Virus record (IMG/VR): IMGVR_UViG_3300027659_000124
Location: 1-32,769 of that record
DNA: 32,769 nt
Source: a virus
Reading direction: 5' to 3' (one strand)
This document shows, piece by piece, positions 10,347 to 19,060 of the stretch; position 1 is the first letter of the stretch; every line of letters begins with the position of its first letter. Under the pieces are notes generated by a model, which saw only the letters and a list, made by a program, of their open reading frames with translations, did not search any database and was not told the origin of the DNA. The position numbers and the translations under genes are program-made.

Positions 10347-10610
10347 ATGACCCCAAACGATTTTCTTAAAATTCTACTAGAGGCAAGCAATAAATGCACA
10401 GATCCAGCACCAAAGGGATGGTATTCTAAAAATGATCTATGCAAAGTATGGAATATCAAAAAAACTTCGTGTAAAGAAAGGATTACATCAGGAATGAAAT
10501 TAGGACTGATTGAAAGAAAAGATTTCTATATTCCAAATGTAAATGGAATTTTATTTCCTGTCCCTCATTATTTTTTTAAATATGAAAAAAAGCCTAAGAG
10601 TAAGAATTAA
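10347..10610 (+). CDS. small winged-helix-like protein
   Basis: An 87-aa protein starting one base after the phosphoesterase stop. The middle (YSKNDLCKVWNIKKTSCKER followed by an Ile-Thr-Ser-Gly-Met-Lys-Leu-Gly-Leu-Ile stretch) has the spacing of a winged helix-turn-helix, where a helix is followed by a turn and a recognition-like helix, then a beta-wing. It ends in a lysine tail. It could be a small regulator of late genes, but no family is recognised. Confidence 0.5.
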   Translation: MTPNDFLKILLEASNKCTDPAPKGWYSKNDLCKVWNIKKTSCKERITSGMKLGLIERKDFYIPNVNGILFPVPHYFFKYEKKPKSKN

Positions 10611-10851
10611 CGGGCAAGTATGGACTATTAGTTATGGTATTCCGGGTAAAACCAATGGAATTATTGATGATGGGTGTTGCGACTACGAAAAACGTAAGAT
10701 TACAATCAATCGAAATGCAGAAAGCAATCTTCTTAATGTATTATCGCATGAAGTGCTACACGCAAGACTTCCAGACTTTAGTGAGGACGCTATTGAAGAG
10801 TTAGGCTCATTAATTGACGAGATTTATGTCAAAATGCAGCAAGTTTCTTAA
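10582..10851 (+). CDS. small HExxH zinc-metallopeptidase-like protein
   Basis: The start chosen is ATG 10582 (MKKSLRVRINGQVWTI), giving 89 aa. An upstream ATG at 10543 adds an improbable leader. The motif HEVLH sits in LNVLSHEVLHARLP and is followed by an acidic EDAIEELGSLIDE helix, as in short phage SprT/IrrE-like zincins. The N-terminal beta strand region (GQVWTISYG) and NGIIDDG also fit that group. Such proteins occur in many phages without known substrate. It overlaps the preceding gene by 29 bases. Confidence 0.6.
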   Translation: MKKSLRVRINGQVWTISYGIPGKTNGIIDDGCCDYEKRKITINRNAESNLLNVLSHEVLHARLPDFSEDAIEELGSLIDEIYVKMQQVS

Positions 10852-10857
10852 TTTCAT

Positions 10858-10887
10858 TTGACAACAAGTAAATATCAATATTAAATT
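10858..10887 (+). promoter_or_regulatory. promoter before the second collagen-like gene
   Basis: TTGACA (10858-10863), 18-base spacer, TAAATT (10882-10887). The expected transcription start is about three bases before ATG 10897, so the message would be nearly leaderless. It belongs to the same group as the sites at 13615, 24720, 25307 and 30752. Confidence 0.55.
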
Positions 10888-10896
10888 CCGAAAAAT

Positions 10897-12423
10897 ATGA
10901 GTTGCTACGATGAATGCGTTCCAGATTATCCTGTTTGTGATTGTGTTGACACCAGAGGTGCTACTGGAGCTACAGGCGTAGGATTTGTAGGAGCCACTGG
11001 TCTTACAGGAGCAACTGGTGCTGGAGCAACTGGCGCAAGCGGATCTGGCGCAACTGGAGCCACTGGCCCAGCTGGAATTGGAGTACAGGGAGCAATGGGG
11101 CCACAAGGAATACAAGGGCCACAAGGACAGGCTGGAACAAATGGTTCAACTGGAGCTACTGGAACAGAGGGAGCCACAGGAGCTACTGGTTATGGGGCAA
11201 CTGGCCCAGCTGGAACGTCTCCAGTATTAACTCGTCAAAGTTCTACAACCTTCCCTATTCAAGTAGGAACAAAAACATTTTTTTATACATCAGCAGATGT
11301 TGGATGGACTTATGGATCACGCATTCGCATTGTTGCTAATTCTGCATATCCTTTTGATTGGATGGAAGGCAATATCATTAATGTTGCTTCTAATTTTGTA
11401 ACCGTATATGTTGATAAAACTCAAGGTTCTGGAACATTTTCAGACTGGGTTATTGCATTAACTGGAGATGGAGGCATTGGAGCAACTGGTGCTAGTGGAG
11501 TTCAAGGTGCAACTGGTTCAACTGGGCCAGCAGGATCTACTGGAGCTGGAACTACTGGAGCAACTGGAGTTGATGGGCCAACAGGGCCACAGGGAGCAAC
11601 TGGAATTACTGGAGCCACTGGATCTGGAGCGACTGGAGCGACTGGAACTATTTTAAATTTTATTGGAGAATGGACAAGTGGATCATATGCAGCTAATACA
11701 GTTGCTGTTTCTCCAATTGATAGAAACACATATATTAGTCTAGTTGTAACATCAAATGTTAATATAGACCCCTCTTCTGATCCAACCGAATGGGAAATAT
11801 ATTCATATGGAGGCGCAACTGGAGCCACGGGATTAACTGGAGCCACTGGAGCTGGAATTACACTTAAAGGTACAGTTGCAGATATTGTAGATTTACCTCA
11901 AGTTGACAATGTAGTTGGAGATATTTATATTGTAACAAATGAAGATGGACATGGGTATATTTGGGATGGATCTTCTTGGAACGATGTTGGCCCAATTCAA
12001 GGGCCACAAGGGCCACAAGGTGCAACTGGAATACATGGATCTACTGGCATTGAAGGAGCAACTGGCGCAACTGGTTCTGGAGAAACTGGAGCAACTGGTT
12101 TAACTGGCATTGAAGGAGCAACTGGCATTGAAGGAGCAACTGGGCCACAAGGCGCAACTGGGTTACAAGGAGCTACTGGAGTTACGCCCCCATCAAATGC
12201 AGGAAATATTTGGACATTTACAGGGGATGGATCAACATTAACTTGGTCATTAACAGGAAATACATCTGGTAGTATTGTTTCTGCAAATTATTTAGCATCA
12301 ATTGATGGCATTTTACAATCTCCATTAAACTATACAATCAACAATGTTTCACCAAGAACACTAACAATTTCAACTGTTCCATCTGGAAGTTTCCTTGTTG
12401 TTGTATCTCTTTCTACAGCTTAA
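10897..12423 (+). CDS. second collagen-like fibre protein with carbohydrate-binding-like modules
   Basis: A 508-aa fibre. Its N-terminus is rich in cysteine ([16 protein letters not shown]: five Cys in 16 residues). Gly-X-Y blocks (mostly GAT) at about 22-108, 190-248, 303-318 and 365-430 alternate with small beta domains. One at about 249-302 ([17 protein letters not shown], later PTEWEIY) resembles CBM5/12-type carbohydrate-binding modules. Another (about 319-365) contains [20 protein letters not shown], a pattern common in phage fibres. The C-terminal domain ([13 protein letters not shown]) matches the domain at residues 533-603 of the first collagen gene. It probably forms a trimeric appendage. 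Confidence 0.8.
   Translation: MSCYDECVPDYPVCDCVDTRGATGATGVGFVGATGLTGATGAGATGASGSGATGATGPAGIGVQGAMGPQGIQGPQGQAGTNGSTGATGTEGATGATGYGATGPAGTSPVLTRQSSTTFPIQVGTKTFFYTSADVGWTYGSRIRIVANSAYPFDWMEGNIINVASNFVTVYVDKTQGSGTFSDWVIALTGDGGIGATGASGVQGATGSTGPAGSTGAGTTGATGVDGPTGPQGATGITGATGSGATGATGTILNFIGEWTSGSYAANTVAVSPIDRNTYISLVVTSNVNIDPSSDPTEWEIYSYGGATGATGLTGATGAGITLKGTVADIVDLPQVDNVVGDIYIVTNEDGHGYIWDGSSWNDVGPIQGPQGPQGATGIHGSTGIEGATGATGSGETGATGLTGIEGATGIEGATGPQGATGLQGATGVTPPSNAGNIWTFTGDGSTLTWSLTGNTSGSIVSANYLASIDGILQSPLNYTINNVSPRTLTISTVPSGSFLVVVSLSTA
12041..12107 (+). repeat. second copy of the 67-bp collagen segment
   Basis: Matches 3224-3290 at 66 of 67 bases. Further shorter identical segments (for example around GATGGGCCAACAGGGCCACA) are also shared by the two fibre genes. 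Confidence 0.85.
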
Positions 12424-12445
12424 TAACAAATAAGAACCTAAAATT

Positions 12446-13612
12446 ATGGCATTAACAAAAGCAACACAAAATGTAATTACGCCAAACATCGTAACTACTG
12501 ATACCCGTCAAACAATTACAGCAGAAAAAGTAATTCAAGCACTTTATTCTACAACATCAACTACAACACTAACTATTGGAACTGGTTCTAAAACACTAAC
12601 TGTTCAAACTGGACTTAGTTGGGTTGCTGGTCGAAATGCAGTTATTACAAATGGATCAACAAGATCTATGTCGGGATCGGTAACAAGTTACAATCCTATT
12701 ACAGGAGTAATGGTTGCAAATATTACTACTACTGGAGGTGGAACTGGAACATATGGGTTTTGGACTGTTACTCAACAAACTTCAACTGCACTTCCTGCTT
12801 TGCGTATTACATCCAATGATAGCGCAAATGCTTTTGTTGTTGAAGATTCAGCTAATCCAGATTCAACACCATTTTATGTTACTAGTTCAGGACTTGTTGG
12901 TGTTGGTGACAGTTGCGCTATTACTAACGATTGTAGTGTTGGATTAAATTTAATGGTTAGTGAAAATATAAATATTGGAGGAAATTTAAGAATTACAGGC
13001 TCTAATGCTACGTCAGGATGGTTTGCTGTAGATGGATGGAACGGGAGAGGCTTTAACAATGTTATAAATACACAAAATGGGAGCTTACAAAAAACAACAA
13101 CTGCAATTAATTGTTTATCGTCAACTGATAATACGTCAATTGTTTATAATTTATTAGATTCAGCAAGCTTATATTTAGAATTGCAAGAATTGCTTGCGTC
13201 AACTGCAATCTCATCAAGTGGGTTTGGTGGAACATTGCAATTAAAAATAATGTCATATGTCATTGCAACAACTGTGGCAACAGGAGTTCAAGTTCAAACG
13301 GTTGGAGCATATACAAGTCCAGTTTTTGTAGTAAACGCATTAACAAATTCATCTAATTACACTGGTTTTACATTAAATGGACTTACAACAGCAACAAATA
13401 TAACTACAGTAGATGGATTGGCTCAAACAGCAGGAGGAATTCCAGCAACTGGATATGCTACCATTCAAGCAACCGCTGCAACAACAATAGCAGATGGAGC
13501 AATAAATTTAACATTGCGAGGACATACTACTGCTGATAATACAACAACAACCTTCGGTTCATATACAACAGCGGAGATTATTTGTTCTAATTTTTGGAAT
13601 GCTGAAGGATAA
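12446..13612 (+). CDS. putative fibre or appendage protein, Thr-rich beta structure
   Basis: A 388-aa protein dominated by Thr, Ser, Val, Asn and Gly in alternating patterns, as in beta-helical or beta-sandwich fibre shafts. The N-terminus (residues 1-35) contains TRQTITAEKVIQAL. The 13652 protein has a similar TQTITGQKTF, so both may share a short strand-repeat domain found in phage fibres. The C-terminal half (about 260-388) is a beta-rich domain. No enzymatic motif is visible. It lies between two cysteine-N-terminal fibre genes. Confidence 0.65.
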   Translation: MALTKATQNVITPNIVTTDTRQTITAEKVIQALYSTTSTTTLTIGTGSKTLTVQTGLSWVAGRNAVITNGSTRSMSGSVTSYNPITGVMVANITTTGGGTGTYGFWTVTQQTSTALPALRITSNDSANAFVVEDSANPDSTPFYVTSSGLVGVGDSCAITNDCSVGLNLMVSENINIGGNLRITGSNATSGWFAVDGWNGRGFNNVINTQNGSLQKTTTAINCLSSTDNTSIVYNLLDSASLYLELQELLASTAISSSGFGGTLQLKIMSYVIATTVATGVQVQTVGAYTSPVFVVNALTNSSNYTGFTLNGLTTATNITTVDGLAQTAGGIPATGYATIQATAATTIADGAINLTLRGHTTADNTTTTFGSYTTAEIICSNFWNAEG

Positions 13613-13614
13613 TA

Positions 13615-13643
13615 TTGACAAAAACAATCAACAACATTAGAAA
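13615..13643 (+). promoter_or_regulatory. promoter before the third fibre gene
   Basis: TTGACA (13615-13620), 17-base spacer, TAGAAA (13638-13643). The -10 box is imperfect. The predicted start lies about two bases before ATG 13652. Confidence 0.45.
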
Positions 13644-13651
13644 TAAACACT

Positions 13652-14794
13652 ATGTCTTGCAATAATCGCAGAAGCGGCCCTTGCTGCCCAGATACACCTT
13701 ACCCACAGGTTTCCCATGAAAGCGTACCATCGCTAATTGATAACCTTGTTAATGCACTTTATGGGTCTATTTCAAAGTGCGTTAAAAAAGGACGTGTAAT
13801 TTGGAATATCCCATGTGATCCATCAACAACACCAGCTGAAGTGTCTGGAATTCCACGCGAACAAGGAGAAGGTCTTCTTTGTTATATCATTCGGGTATTG
13901 AATGAAGATGTTGCAGTAATTCCAAATGTTGTTCAAACAAATACAACACAAACAATAACTGGTCAAAAAACATTCACGCAAAACATTATTGCTAGTGGCG
14001 GAATTAATGGCAATGTTACTGGAAATATTGTAGGAGATATTGTTGGTGATGTCACTGGTAATGTTGTTGGTAATGTTGTTGGAAATTTAACTGGAAATGT
14101 TATTGGCAATGCAACGACAGCAACTAACGCAACTACTGCGACTACTGCGACAACTGCAATTACTGCAACAACTGCAAATACAGCTACAACTGCAAATATT
14201 TTAACAACCACTAGAACAATTGCTATTTCTGGAGGTATTACTGGAACTGCTACGTCTTTTAATGGTGGAGCAAATATTTCAATTCCAGCAACGATTACAT
14301 CTGGAGCGACAATTACATCTCCTGTGCTTGCTGGAACAGCAACAGGAAGTTTAACATCAAAAGTTATTCAAGGTATTACAGATGGAAGTTCTGTAACTGC
14401 TGGATATATTGGAGAATTAATAGAAGCAAGTCAAGCAAGCACATCTATTACAACTGGTGCTACTCTAACAGCAATAACGCTATCTCTTCCTGCTGGTGAA
14501 TGGGATGTTTTTGGAAACGCAACATTTAATTTTTCTACAACAACAGTAACTGCAAATACAGCAATAGCGGTTGGTGTAAGTACTGCTCTTGCAACGCTTC
14601 AATTAGACAAGCAGAATCTACTTATGCTTCCATTGTTTACAACAGCAACATTGGCCCCAGCGTTTGCTCTTGTAACTCCAAAAGTTCCTGTTACTCTTAC
14701 AGCTACAACTCCCATATATCTTATCGTTAAAGCCCCGGGATTTACTGGAACAATAACATATACAGCTACAATTAAAGCCCGTAGAATCCGTTAA
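13652..14794 (+). CDS. fibre-like protein with GNV and TTA tandem repeats
   Basis: A 380-aa protein with a cysteine-rich N-terminus (MSCNNRRSGPCCPDTPY). Residues about 120-153 are eight tandem 4-residue units of the form G-[ND]-[VIL]-[TVI] (as in GNVTGNIVGDIVGDVTGN). About 154-182 is a run of Thr-Thr-Ala and Thr-Ala-Asn units. Such low-complexity strands are expected to make a beta-helix or a trimeric shaft. The C-terminal 120 residues form a beta sandwich-like domain (LPAGEWDVFGNATF, later IYLIVKAPGFTGT), resembling fibre head domains. Function is inferred from composition and neighbours. It could be another adhesin. Confidence 0.65.
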   Translation: MSCNNRRSGPCCPDTPYPQVSHESVPSLIDNLVNALYGSISKCVKKGRVIWNIPCDPSTTPAEVSGIPREQGEGLLCYIIRVLNEDVAVIPNVVQTNTTQTITGQKTFTQNIIASGGINGNVTGNIVGDIVGDVTGNVVGNVVGNLTGNVIGNATTATNATTATTATTAITATTANTATTANILTTTRTIAISGGITGTATSFNGGANISIPATITSGATITSPVLAGTATGSLTSKVIQGITDGSSVTAGYIGELIEASQASTSITTGATLTAITLSLPAGEWDVFGNATFNFSTTTVTANTAIAVGVSTALATLQLDKQNLLMLPLFTTATLAPAFALVTPKVPVTLTATTPIYLIVKAPGFTGTITYTATIKARRIR

Positions 14795-14797
14795 TTT

Positions 14798-15202
14798 ATG
14801 CCATATACTAAAGAAAAAACTAAAATGCCAGAAGGTTTTTATGACCTTGGAGAAGAACTTAATACAATCTCTATTTCAATGGGTGAAACTGAAGATGAAG
14901 AAGAGTCCCCCAAAATTCATTATCCATCATTATATTTTGAAAATGCAGAAGCCTTGAGCAAACTTCCAAAAGAAGGAACTGCTACTATTTATTTCAAAAA
15001 AGTAATGGAAAAAAAAGAAACTGTAATGCGTGATGGCAAGGAAACAAAGCGTCATTGCGTTGAACTTTGCATATGTGGAATTAAACCAAAAGGCGCAAGC
15101 AAAATGGAATCTACAGCTAAAAAAGAAGATCCAGAAGATGCAATTGAAATGGGACTAGCTGAAGCTGGTGAATCCAAAAACGAAGAAGACGAGAAAGATT
15201 AA
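14798..15202 (+). CDS. acidic hypothetical virion-region protein
   Basis: A 134-aa acidic protein starting three bases after the preceding stop (TAATTTATG). A second ATG at 14825 (MPEGFYDLGEEL) is a possible alternative start. The central part (ATIYFKKVMEKKETVM, then RHCVELCICGIKP) looks like a folded beta domain with three cysteines. The C-terminus is a highly charged Glu/Lys/Asp tail ending in EEDEKD. No family is recognised. Together with the next gene it leads into the tail-tube block. Confidence 0.6.
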   Translation: MPYTKEKTKMPEGFYDLGEELNTISISMGETEDEEESPKIHYPSLYFENAEALSKLPKEGTATIYFKKVMEKKETVMRDGKETKRHCVELCICGIKPKGASKMESTAKKEDPEDAIEMGLAEAGESKNEEDEKD

Positions 15203-15204
15203 TT

Positions 15205-15531
15205 ATGGCCGATAAAACTATGCCTCCAACCGAAGCTCCAACACCAACCACAGACGCTATGCCGGGGGAAATGGCAGCACCAACACCAGAAATGGTTCCA
15301 CAAGGAGGTCAAGTTATGGTTGAAATGCCATCTGATGCCTTTGATGCTGTTTATGCTCTTGTAACACAACTTGCAAGTGGACTTGAATCACTTAAAGCCG
15401 ATGTTGATGCACAAAAGGGTGCAGGAGCAGGAATGGCTCAAGAAAATGCACAAGCTCCAATGCCACCAGAAGGTGCAGGAACTGATGAAGAGTTTCTGAA
15501 ATCTATTGCAGAACAAGGTTCCGTGCGATAG
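15205..15531 (+). CDS. Pro/Met-rich hypothetical protein
   Basis: A 108-aa protein with a Pro-, Thr- and Met-rich N-terminal third (MPPTEAPTPTTDAMPGEMA) and a predicted helix at about 48-75 (FDAVYALVTQLASGLESLKA). It ends in a short acidic helix. The disordered N-terminus and amphipathic helix suggest a small assembly or scaffold-like factor. That role is guesswork. It starts from TTAATTATG two bases after the previous stop. Confidence 0.55.
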   Translation: MADKTMPPTEAPTPTTDAMPGEMAAPTPEMVPQGGQVMVEMPSDAFDAVYALVTQLASGLESLKADVDAQKGAGAGMAQENAQAPMPPEGAGTDEEFLKSIAEQGSVR

Positions 15532-15540
15532 CATTGTGCC

Positions 15541-18500
15541 ATGTTTGTATCCGAAATCTTCGATGAATGCGCTGAAATTTTAGGAACTACCGACCAAACA
15601 AAGGTATTTCGGAAAATCACGCAAGCTGTTCAGACCTTGATGGAATCTGGACATTGGACTCATGCGACTGCTGAAGTAGATGTTTGCACAGGTTGGGATA
15701 AATGTTCATTGGCATTGCCAAGAGGTATTGATATTCCACTTGCTGTAAATATTGATGGTTCTCCAACTTATTTTAGGAATCGTTTATTTCAATACCATGT
15801 AAACAAAGGCGGAATGTATAATTCTGTTGAATGGGCATGGGATGATCGTGGATATGTAGCTACATTGATGGATATTGTGCGTCCTTCTCAACTTGTTGCT
15901 GTTGCTGAAAGCAATAATGATGTTGGTAAAATTATTCGCGTACTTGGAACTGATAAAAACAATCGCGATCTTCGTTCTCAAACCCCCAATGGAGCGGGAG
16001 TAGATGGATTATTGATCCCAATTCATTCTCAACAAGACTTCCAATATGGAACAATTGCTCCAGATGGAAACACAATTGCAACAAGAGATGTCGCCATTGA
16101 TCCTATTAAAAATTTTACAACGACAACGCCTCATGGTCTATCATCTGGTCAAGGAATGGCTGTTAGGCTTGTTAATGGAGTTATTCCAGTTCCACTTAGT
16201 GATGGTCAAACCTATTACATTGGTGTAATTGACGCATATACAGTTCAATTATTTGGAGACTCACTTAATGCACAAGCATTACAATACCCAATCGGATTGC
16301 AATCTATTGATGGCTTTGGATCATTGCAGTTACAAAACAAACGAACAGCTCAAATTGAAACATCACTAAAGTTTGTTCCACCATCTCCAACATTCACTAT
16401 TAATTTTGCAAATGAGATTGTATTCCCATCTCAGTCTCTTCCAGCTCCATTAGAAGCAAAAAAAACATATTTTGCTCAACCTATTGACACGGATCACATC
16501 CAGATTTTTTCAAATTTAACAGATGCTACAAATAATACAAATCCTGTTTATTTGACTGGTTCAAATAATATCATTGATGTTGATATTCGTAAGCCTATAA
16601 CTCCAGAAACAAAACTTGTTTTTCCTGTCAAACATTATTTTAATGATGGCGATCAAGTTCAAGCATTTACAAATGGAGGAACACTTCCACAACCTCTAGT
16701 TGCAAATCAAAATTATTTTGTCAATATTATTGATGATTACTCTGTATCAATTCATTCCAATCAATCTGACGCACTAGGATCAAGTCCAACTAATTTTGTA
16801 AATCCAATTGATATTTCAACATCTGGATCTGGATCAAATTCGCTTGTAAAATTTATTCAAGCAACATCAACAACTGGAATTGAAAATCAAATTACATCTA
16901 AAGGATTGAATATTACTCCAGCTTCTGGGGCTGGAGCTTCATTTCAAGCTGTTGTTGTTGGAGCTGTAACGGAAATAAATATTTCATCATCAGGTGGCGG
17001 ATACACAACTATTCCAAATGTAACTTTCTCTGATCCGCCAACACCTCCAGAAGGCAGTCCAATTGTTGCAAGGACAGCTACTGCTTATGCTGTAAGAAAT
17101 ACTATTACTAATAGCATTAGTGGAATCGTTATTACTGACCCCGGACTTGGGTACTCTATAGCTCCAACAGTCTCAATTGATCCACCCCCATCAAGTGAAA
17201 ACATAGTTATTTCAACATTAGCTGCTGGAGCAACTACTGTTGCTTCTTGTACAACAGCAACAGCGCATCAATTTACAACTGGAAATACAATAAGAATAAG
17301 TGGGGCAACTCCAATAACATATAATGGAGATTTTGATGTTACTGTTACTGGAAGCAATTCATTTACATACAATTTACCAATAGCAGTAACTCCAGCAGCA
17401 ACTGGATCAATGACTTGCAGTATAAAGCCCGGGAATCAAGCTGTTGCAACATCAAGAATAACAACTTCATTTGTATCTCATTATAATTTAATTTCTGGTG
17501 GATCTGGATATACAGAAGCTCCACAAATTCAAATTACTGGAGGAAATGGATTTGGAGCAACAGCGACTTCAACAATTGCATCAGGAGTTGTTACATCTGT
17601 AAATGTAATAACAACTGGAACTGGATATACTTCAGTTCCAAATGTTAGTATTGAACCATCAACTGGTGTATTTATTAATTTTTCTTCAACTGGTGTATTG
17701 CCATTGCCTCTTATTTCAGGAACATCATATCGAGCAGAAGATCCAGATATAATTAACAATACATTCACAATTAAAAACTCTGATTTTAGTAATGTTAATA
17801 TAACTTCATCTGGAGTAGGAACCTTATACGTTGTTCTTTCTCGATCATTTGCAGTTGATTTTACTAATAGCTGGCTAGGTGATTTTACAAATTTATCAAT
17901 TGGGCAAGCAGTTTATTTTGGAACTAACTATATTCTTCCAACAACAATACCATCTATTGATAATGGAGTAACTCCAAGATATCTTAGATATATTTCAAAT
18001 TCAATAGGTCAAATTTACGATACTTTTTCAAACGCAACAAATACAACATCTGAGGCAGGATTAATCAATATTGATTCGTTTGGAGTTGGTCAAATTTATT
18101 ATGGACTAAGGACACAGGTAACACCTTCAGTTGACACTAATCTTGTTAGTCTAATAAATCTTGCATTTTTGACTAAAAATGAAGTTGTTCAATTTAGCTC
18201 ATCTGGAACACTTCCATCACCACTTATTGCTAATATAGATTATACAATAAATATTATTGGAGACTCAATTGAAGTTTATAATGGTGTAAATCAAGTTTTA
18301 TTTACTGATGCTGGTATCGGTCAACTTAGTCTCGATATTATCCGTAATGTTCAAGTTCAACCATCGAATAACATTCTTGCTACAGCATCACTTTATGAAA
18401 CAGGAGCAGAGCTTGTTGTTAGAGCTAAATTAGGTGATGTTTTGCCAACTGGACTTGTTGAAGGAACAAATTATTATGTTCGACGCATTAACAACGATTC

Positions 18501-19059
18501 CTTTGAACTTTACGATACGCTTAATGACGCTAGAAACCTTGATTCAATTACGGGACGTAAAACATACACAACCCCCGGCAACAAAGTAACGTCTAAATTT
18601 TTTACTGATGCTATTTTTGAGGCTGTTCTAGTAAAATCCATTGCCCACATTGAAAAACCCCTTACAGACGGCTATGTGAGCCTTTACGCATGGGATTACG
18701 GTCGCAGCAATGACATGACTTTGATTGGTCAGTATCATCCAACAGAAGTTAATCCACAATACCGAAAGATTAGGATTGGTAAATCTTGTGCATGGGCTAG
18801 GATTCTTTACAAAGTAACATCTCCAAAAGTTTCTTCTATTTACGATTTTATTCCACTTGAACAAGAACGTGCTATTATTGCAGCTGTTCATGCCGTTGAT
18901 TTGGAAGACAAAGATTTTGCTGATCAAGCTGTTCGTTATTGGGGAATTGCTTATCAGTATCTTAAAAACCAACAAGAGTCTATTGATGGTCACGCAATGA
19001 CCCCGCCACAGATAAATAATATTACTTATGGCGATGGAACTGATGTAGTTATGTGGTAA
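15541..19059 (+). CDS. large tail/head-tail-junction protein with repeat insertion
   Basis: A 1172-aa protein. Its N-terminal ~175 residues (helical start SEIFDECAEILG, then LPRGIDIPLAVNIDG) and C-terminal ~150 residues (YAWDYGRSNDMTLIGQYHP, then helices ending DGTDVVMW) look like the two halves of a conserved podoviral gatekeeper or tail-tube protein. Between them are repeats. One type, with the core LP-x-PL-x-x-x-x-x-Y, occurs at about 215, 300, 382, 720, 891 and 968. Another, with the core GxGYtxxPxVxI, occurs four times between about 480 and 720. The repeat part is visibly more AT-rich than the two ends, suggesting a later insertion or expansion. It sits directly before the tail-tubular-B-like gene. 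Confidence 0.6.
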   Translation: MFVSEIFDECAEILGTTDQTKVFRKITQAVQTLMESGHWTHATAEVDVCTGWDKCSLALPRGIDIPLAVNIDGSPTYFRNRLFQYHVNKGGMYNSVEWAWDDRGYVATLMDIVRPSQLVAVAESNNDVGKIIRVLGTDKNNRDLRSQTPNGAGVDGLLIPIHSQQDFQYGTIAPDGNTIATRDVAIDPIKNFTTTTPHGLSSGQGMAVRLVNGVIPVPLSDGQTYYIGVIDAYTVQLFGDSLNAQALQYPIGLQSIDGFGSLQLQNKRTAQIETSLKFVPPSPTFTINFANEIVFPSQSLPAPLEAKKTYFAQPIDTDHIQIFSNLTDATNNTNPVYLTGSNNIIDVDIRKPITPETKLVFPVKHYFNDGDQVQAFTNGGTLPQPLVANQNYFVNIIDDYSVSIHSNQSDALGSSPTNFVNPIDISTSGSGSNSLVKFIQATSTTGIENQITSKGLNITPASGAGASFQAVVVGAVTEINISSSGGGYTTIPNVTFSDPPTPPEGSPIVARTATAYAVRNTITNSISGIVITDPGLGYSIAPTVSIDPPPSSENIVISTLAAGATTVASCTTATAHQFTTGNTIRISGATPITYNGDFDVTVTGSNSFTYNLPIAVTPAATGSMTCSIKPGNQAVATSRITTSFVSHYNLISGGSGYTEAPQIQITGGNGFGATATSTIASGVVTSVNVITTGTGYTSVPNVSIEPSTGVFINFSSTGVLPLPLISGTSYRAEDPDIINNTFTIKNSDFSNVNITSSGVGTLYVVLSRSFAVDFTNSWLGDFTNLSIGQAVYFGTNYILPTTIPSIDNGVTPRYLRYISNSIGQIYDTFSNATNTTSEAGLINIDSFGVGQIYYGLRTQVTPSVDTNLVSLINLAFLTKNEVVQFSSSGTLPSPLIANIDYTINIIGDSIEVYNGVNQVLFTDAGIGQLSLDIIRNVQVQPSNNILATASLYETGAELVVRAKLGDVLPTGLVEGTNYYVRRINNDSFELYDTLNDARNLDSITGRKTYTTPGNKVTSKFFTDAIFEAVLVKSIAHIEKPLTDGYVSLYAWDYGRSNDMTLIGQYHPTEVNPQYRKIRIGKSCAWARILYKVTSPKVSSIYDFIPLEQERAIIAAVHAVDLEDKDFADQAVRYWGIAYQYLKNQQESIDGHAMTPPQINNITYGDGTDVVMW

Positions 19060-19060
19060 A

